Of a stretch of DNA of 64,000 bases, positions 61,037 to 64,000 are shown in pieces (the first letter of the stretch is position 1; each line of letters begins with the position of its first letter). The position numbers and the translations under genes are program-made. The notes under the pieces are model-generated. The model was not told where the DNA came from and ran no database searches. It worked only from the letters and a program-made list of their open reading frames with translations. The DNA comes from Candidatus Nomurabacteria bacterium. GTDB lineage: Bacteria > Patescibacteria > Paceibacteria > UBA9973. The stretch lies in NCBI GenBank assembly GCA_023267435.1, contig JAHFNH010000004.1:1-64000 (forward strand). Direction: 5' to 3'.

Positions 61037-62185
61037 TTGATAAAGCAAAAGAAAACTATATTTGTCGGTATGTCGGGTGGGGTGGATTCTTCTGTTTCCG
61101 CTGCTATTTTAAAAGACCAAGGATATGATGTCGTTGGGGTTTTTATTCGTACCTGGCATCCTGATTTTTTGGTTTGTAATGAAGAAGACGAACGCCGCGA
61201 CGCTATGCGCGTCGCGGCGCATTTAGATATTCCATTTCTGACTTTCGATCTTGCAGATGTATATAAAAAAGAAGTGGCTGATTATATGATTTCTGAATAT
61301 AAGGCAGGACGCACTCCAAACCCAGATGTGATGTGTAATAAAGAAGTGAAGTTTGGCGCTTTTCTAAAAAAGGCACTAGAGATGGGTGCGGATTATGTGG
61401 CGACAGGGCATTATGCGCAGGTTTCATTAAATAAAAATTTAAAAGATTTTGGAGCCTTCGCCCTTGGAGAATTAAAGAGAGGGGGCTCTAAAAATCTTTC
61501 AAATTTTTCTTTAATTAAAGGCAAAGACCCTTCCAAAGATCAATGTTATTTTTTGTGGACATTAAAACAAGAACAACTAAAACATATTTTATTTCCAGTG
61601 GGACATTTAAATAAAACAGCTGTGAGAAAACTGGCGAAGAAATATAAATTACCAGTAGCAGAAAAGAAAGATAGTCAGGGTATATGTTTCTTGGGTGATA
61701 TTGATTTGAAAGATTTTTTGAAACACTATATTAAAGAAAAAAGAGGGAAAATTTTGCTAGAAAATGGTGAAGAAATTGGATTCCATGACGGTGCGGTTTT
61801 CCATACTCTCGGTGAACGTCATGGTTTTACAATTACCAAAAAAGGTCCGAATGATAGTGCGTATTATATTGTCGGAAAAGACGTAAAGAAAAATATTTTA
61901 GTTGTTTCGCAGAACCCCTCCCAACCCTCCCCTTATCAAGGGGAGGGCGAGGGTGGGGTAATTAAAAAATTAGATAATGTGAATTTTATTTCAGGTATTC
62001 CAAATGAAAATAAAAATTATACAGCGCAGATAAGATATCACGGAGAATTTTTAGATTGTAAAATTAAAATTACTGGAAAAACAACCGTTGAAGTAATTTT
62101 TGAAAAACCAGTATTAGTAGCGGGAGGTCAATCGGTAGTCTTTTATGATAAAGATATTTGTCTTGGCGGGGGAGTAATTATTTAG
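61037..62185 (+). CDS. mnmA: tRNA-specific 2-thiouridylase MnmA with palindromic insertions
   Basis: MnmA makes 2-thiouridine at U34 of Lys, Glu and Gln tRNAs. PP-loop GMSGGVDSSVSAAIL, catalytic Cys pair in NPDVMCNKEVKFG and SQGICFLGDIDLKDFL, and DPSKDQCYFLWTL. Start is TTG at 61037; the next ATG falls inside the PP-loop. Residues about 133-157 (NKNLKDFGAFALGE to LSNF) separate GHYAQVS from SLIKGKD and come from a palindromic element like that in uvrC. Residues about 293-308 (PSQPSPYQGEGEGG) come from a second, GC-rich palindrome. Both keep the frame. Sulfur probably comes from the desulfurase at 40880. Confidence 0.94.
   Translation: MIKQKKTIFVGMSGGVDSSVSAAILKDQGYDVVGVFIRTWHPDFLVCNEEDERRDAMRVAAHLDIPFLTFDLADVYKKEVADYMISEYKAGRTPNPDVMCNKEVKFGAFLKKALEMGADYVATGHYAQVSLNKNLKDFGAFALGELKRGGSKNLSNFSLIKGKDPSKDQCYFLWTLKQEQLKHILFPVGHLNKTAVRKLAKKYKLPVAEKKDSQGICFLGDIDLKDFLKHYIKEKRGKILLENGEEIGFHDGAVFHTLGERHGFTITKKGPNDSAYYIVGKDVKKNILVVSQNPSQPSPYQGEGEGGVIKKLDNVNFISGIPNENKNYTAQIRYHGEFLDCKIKITGKTTVEVIFEKPVLVAGGQSVVFYDKDICLGGGVII
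61433..61508 (+). repeat. In-frame palindromic element inside mnmA
   Basis: A 76-base element with arms AAAAATTTAAAAGATTTT (61433-61450) and AAAAATCTTTCAAATTTTT (61490-61508), about 17 of 18 pairs, extended by GAGCC/GGCTC. The core begins GGAGCCTTCGCCCTTGGAG, one base different from the uvrC core, and is read in the same frame (FGAFALG). Confidence 0.85.
61914..61959 (+). repeat. GC-rich palindrome inside mnmA
   Basis: ACCCCTCCCAACCCTCCCCTT, loop ATC, and AAGGGGAGGGCGAGGGTGGGGT: about 20 pairs with a one-base offset. Encodes SQPSPYQGEGEGG in frame. Same class as the intergenic palindromes at 25501 and 26213. Confidence 0.85.
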
Positions 62186-62191
62186 AAATGA

Positions 62192-62218
62192 AGCATACGG
62201 AGGAAAATCCTCCGTATG
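62192..62218 (+). terminator. Hairpin after mnmA, likely terminator
   Basis: CATACGGAGGA/TCCTCCGTATG, 11 perfect pairs. The T run is weak (TTGAGCTTGCTTTTTG), so termination is probable but not certain. Confidence 0.6.
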
Positions 62219-62224
62219 TTGAGC

Positions 62225-62252
62225 TTGCTTTTTGAACTTTTTATGGTATACT
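62225..62252 (+). promoter_or_regulatory. Promoter of SD-bearing orphan gene
   Basis: TTGCTT, 16-base spacer, TATACT with a TGG extension. Leader of about 45 bases with an ATAGCAAT/ATTGCTAT hairpin (62261-62276). Confidence 0.65.
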
Positions 62253-62287
62253 TTTTGTAGATAGCAATATTGCTATTTGATAATTAA

Positions 62288-62300
62288 AAAAAGGAGGACA
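62288..62300 (+). promoter_or_regulatory. Strong Shine-Dalgarno AGGAGG
   Basis: AAAAAGGAGGAC, with AGGAGG ending about eight bases before the ATG at 62305. It is a near-perfect SD in untranslated sequence, the only one of its kind in the window, and fixes this start. Confidence 0.85.
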
Positions 62301-62304
62301 AACC

Positions 62305-63039
62305 ATGAAAAATGGAACCGATTCCCAAAAGCCGAGCCTGTCAGACAGAATACAGCAACTCGGATCACTTGCTGGATTTATCGTAGATTTTCTAGCAACA
62401 ATTTTATCCTATGAACAAGTCAAATATTGGCTTGAACATAAAACAGAATTAAAGAAAAATCTTATAGAAGCTTTTAAAATTGTAGATGAGTATGCTGATA
62501 CCCGCGAAGAATGGCAAGAATTTTACAAAATAAAATTTGGTTGGGATGTAGATTTTAGTCGAGTAATTATTCCAACAATGCCAATAGAAGGCAAATGGAG
62601 ATTACTTATTCTTCCGAGAAGAATGGGACTCGATCTTGCTTTTGAAGCTTGCACAAAACTTTTTAAAACATGTAGGTATAATGATAACTTGGATGGTGCA
62701 GTTACAGAAAATATTCGCACAACTAGTGACCATTATGCAGTGTGGGTACGAGATGAAATAGAACCCGATAAAGAATTTTTAGGAAAATCCACTCGTCAAG
62801 CGGATCCTGATATGAAAATCGGTGTTACTCTACTAGAAAGAATTATTTTTGAAATTAAGTATTTTACCGAAACAGGTAAGCATCTTGATGTAAAAGGATT
62901 AACTTTTTGTAGCGGTTCTCGGCCTTCCGTGGGTCTTGTGCCGTGCGCGGATTGGTACGGTGACAAGTTCAGGGTGGACTGGAGCGGCCTAGACAATTCT
63001 GATTCGGGCTACGGTATCCGTTCAGCAGTTGCTCTTTAG
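62305..63039 (+). CDS. Orphan protein with strong SD, function unknown
   Basis: A 244-residue soluble protein without signal or membrane helices. Segments: IQQLGSLAGFIVDFLATILSYEQVKYWLEHK, GWDVDFSRVIIPTMPIEGKWRLLILPRRMGLDLAFEAC, RTTSDHYAVWVRDEIEPDKE, GVTLLERIIFEIKYFTETGKHLDVKGLTFCSGSRPSVGLVPC and WYGDKFRVDWSG. From memory, similar proteins with this GVTLLER...CSGSR pattern recur in many CPR genomes, often in multiple copies; this is unverified. It has its own promoter, leader hairpin, SD and terminator, so it is a self-contained cassette. Confidence 0.7.
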   Translation: MKNGTDSQKPSLSDRIQQLGSLAGFIVDFLATILSYEQVKYWLEHKTELKKNLIEAFKIVDEYADTREEWQEFYKIKFGWDVDFSRVIIPTMPIEGKWRLLILPRRMGLDLAFEACTKLFKTCRYNDNLDGAVTENIRTTSDHYAVWVRDEIEPDKEFLGKSTRQADPDMKIGVTLLERIIFEIKYFTETGKHLDVKGLTFCSGSRPSVGLVPCADWYGDKFRVDWSGLDNSDSGYGIRSAVAL

Positions 63040-63057
63040 TTTTTTAACTTTTAATAT

Positions 63058-63092
63058 TAGAACCGTTTGCAAAATTTGCAGGCGGTTTTTTC
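63058..63092 (+). terminator. Intrinsic terminator of orphan gene
   Basis: AACCGTTTGC/GCAGGCGGTT hairpin followed by TTTTTTC. Confidence 0.8.
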
Positions 63093-63118
63093 TTTTTGCA
63101 TTCATTTTTGGCTTAAAG

Positions 63119-63124
63119 TATAAT
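63119..63124 (+). promoter_or_regulatory. -10 box of leaderless mgtC-like gene
   Basis: TATAAT, then six bases, then ATG at 63131. Confidence 0.6.
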
Positions 63125-63130
63125 GGTTCT

Positions 63131-63601
63131 ATGTCTCAATATTTAATGCAAAATAGTGATTTAATTTTAAGGTTAGTGGTGGCTGTAGTGCTCGGTATGG
63201 TTATCGGAGCAGAAAGGCTTTTAGTGCACAAAGAAGCTGGAATGAAGACTCACGCGCTTGTTTCTATGGGTGCAGCGGTTTTTATGTTGGTCTCTGAAGC
63301 AATGGTAGTTAAATATATTAATCTTCCCGGTATGAATCCAGTAATGATGCCTTCACAGATTATCGTCGGTATCGGTTTTCTTGGTGCTGGTTTAATTATT
63401 TTACAAGGCAATAGACTTATGGGCCTTACGACAGCTGGAGGGCTTTGGGTTACAGCTGGCATAGGTATGGCGGCAGGTTTCGGACTTTATAGTCTCGCAA
63501 TTATTTCAACTATTTTGGTACTCTTTATTTTTATTGCTATGAATATTTTAGAGAAGCCACTCAGAAAAATTTCAGACGGTATGGAAAATCATTCTGATTA
63601 G
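63131..63601 (+). CDS. MgtC/SapB-family membrane protein
   Basis: A 156-residue protein with about four membrane helices and MgtC/SapB motifs: LRLVVAVVLGMVIGAERLLVHKEAGMKTHALVSMGAAVFMLVS, IIVGIGFLGAGLIIL and LTTAGGLWVTAGIGMAAGFG. MgtC proteins affect magnesium homeostasis and ATP synthase activity in some bacteria; here only the N-terminal membrane part is present. A frame opens 34 codons earlier (63029), but the -10 box and family N-terminus support ATG 63131. The MgtA-like pump at 47712 is a possible functional partner. Confidence 0.88.
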   Translation: MSQYLMQNSDLILRLVVAVVLGMVIGAERLLVHKEAGMKTHALVSMGAAVFMLVSEAMVVKYINLPGMNPVMMPSQIIVGIGFLGAGLIILQGNRLMGLTTAGGLWVTAGIGMAAGFGLYSLAIISTILVLFIFIAMNILEKPLRKISDGMENHSD

Positions 63602-63616
63602 ATAATCATCTTTTAA

Positions 63617-64000
63617 ATGGAATCAAAAAAGTTTTTGGATTATCTAAATAAAAAGTATTTTAATCTTCATAAAAATTACGAAGAACTTTTTTGGATTTCT
63701 TATATGGGTGATCATTCTGTCGACAATAAAAAAGATGAAGCTCAAAAATTGCGCGATGAATTTAGGTCAGATCCAATACTTCTCGATAAGGTAAATATTT
63801 TTTTACGAAAAGACAATAATAAAGACAAGAAGCGCCTTTTGGCTTGGAAAATGTTTTTTGAAAGACACCAGACTCCGATAGAGCTCTTGAGTTTGAAAAA
63901 TAAAATTATCAAATTAGAATCCGAAATAATGCGCAAAAGGGCTGCAAGAAAGGAAGGATATATCGAACCAAAAACAAAAAAATTCGTTAATGCATCCGAG
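63617..64000 (+). CDS. N-terminal part of a protein, possibly M3-type oligopeptidase (runs off window)
   Basis: 128 codons from ATG 63617 to the window end without a stop. The sequence is helical and charged: MESKKFLDYLNKKYFNLHKNYEELFWISYMGDHSVDNKK, then DEAQKLRDEFRSDP and LLAWKMFFERHQTP. YEELFWISYMGDHSVD resembles, from memory, the start of CPR M3-family metallopeptidases, whose HExGH zinc site would lie beyond the window. That assignment is tentative. No SD; 15 bases after mgtC-like stop. Confidence 0.5.
   Translation, partial: MESKKFLDYLNKKYFNLHKNYEELFWISYMGDHSVDNKKDEAQKLRDEFRSDPILLDKVNIFLRKDNNKDKKRLLAWKMFFERHQTPIELLSLKNKIIKLESEIMRKRAARKEGYIEPKTKKFVNASE

Noticed and set aside
62288..62300. 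AGGAGG as proof that SD translation is normal here
   Set aside because: It is exceptional; most other genes lack an SD and the 16S tail has no CCUCC.

Overview
The window looks like part of a streamlined Parcubacteria (Paceibacteria, Patescibacteria/CPR) chromosome. The 16S rRNA carries CPR-type departures from the usual conserved blocks: GCAGGAGCGG at the 515 site, GGAATAGACGG near 910 and CTCACCGCCCG near 1390. The DNA is AT-rich and tightly packed, housekeeping enzymes are shortened (UvrA, UvrC, IF-2, S1), and many proteins are predicted secreted or membrane proteins. Standard bacterial code (TGA as stop) fits throughout.

Translation initiation looks unusual. The 16S 3' end keeps helix 45 but has GAATAATTCAA where CCUCC is expected, so no anti-Shine-Dalgarno is visible. 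In agreement, at least ten genes have a -10 box ending exactly six bases before the start codon (predicted leaderless mRNAs), and almost no gene has an SD. The clear exceptions are a 244-aa orphan protein (62305) and an SPFH/membrane-protein pair (34860-36898).

Layout: 1-1254 partial 16S, followed by hairpins and a terminator with no 23S; 1.6-4.6 kb small membrane protein and uvrA; 4.9-10.3 kb giant secreted NHL/Ig/peptidoglycan-binding protein; 10.4-13.6 kb Cache sensor, uvrC and an ATP-grasp protein; 13.6-14.1 kb an orphan structured RNA unit and a 23-aa Lys/Ala peptide; 14.2-20.5 kb secA-murE-murD-murC; 20.6-24.2 kb lysozyme-like protein and three paralogous surface proteins; 24.2-29.7 kb rpsA (with a predicted attenuator), small genes and gyrA; 29.7-34.8 kb methyltransferase, solute-binding protein and five tandem VirB2/TrbC-like pilins; 34.9-37.8 kb SPFH pair and IPT/TIG protein; 37.9-38.5 kb four tRNAs; 38.5-45.7 kb rbfA, infB, DUF4446, nifS-like, HtrA-like pseudoprotease and clpB; 45.8-46.8 kb tRNA-Tyr and a Bacteroidetes-looking pair; 46.8-54.5 kb deacetylase, MgtA-like ATPase, YibE/F and a Fur/Zur-ZnuACB unit with a 7-1-7 operator; 54.6-64 kb lipoprotein, typA, a sigma-region-4/HARE-HTH regulator, mltG, an exonuclease, mnmA, an orphan, an MgtC-like protein and the start of a possible M3 peptidase.

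The most striking non-gene signal is a set of palindromic elements. About 70-85 bp palindromes sit in frame inside uvrC, mnmA and the nifS-like gene, each adding about 25-30 residues to a conserved enzyme, as Rickettsia palindromic elements do. A separate roughly 30-bp REP-like palindrome occurs between genes at four places, and GC-rich CCCTCCCC/GGGGAGGG palindromes occur both between genes and inside mnmA. Functions are inferred from sequence motifs alone; no database search was run.
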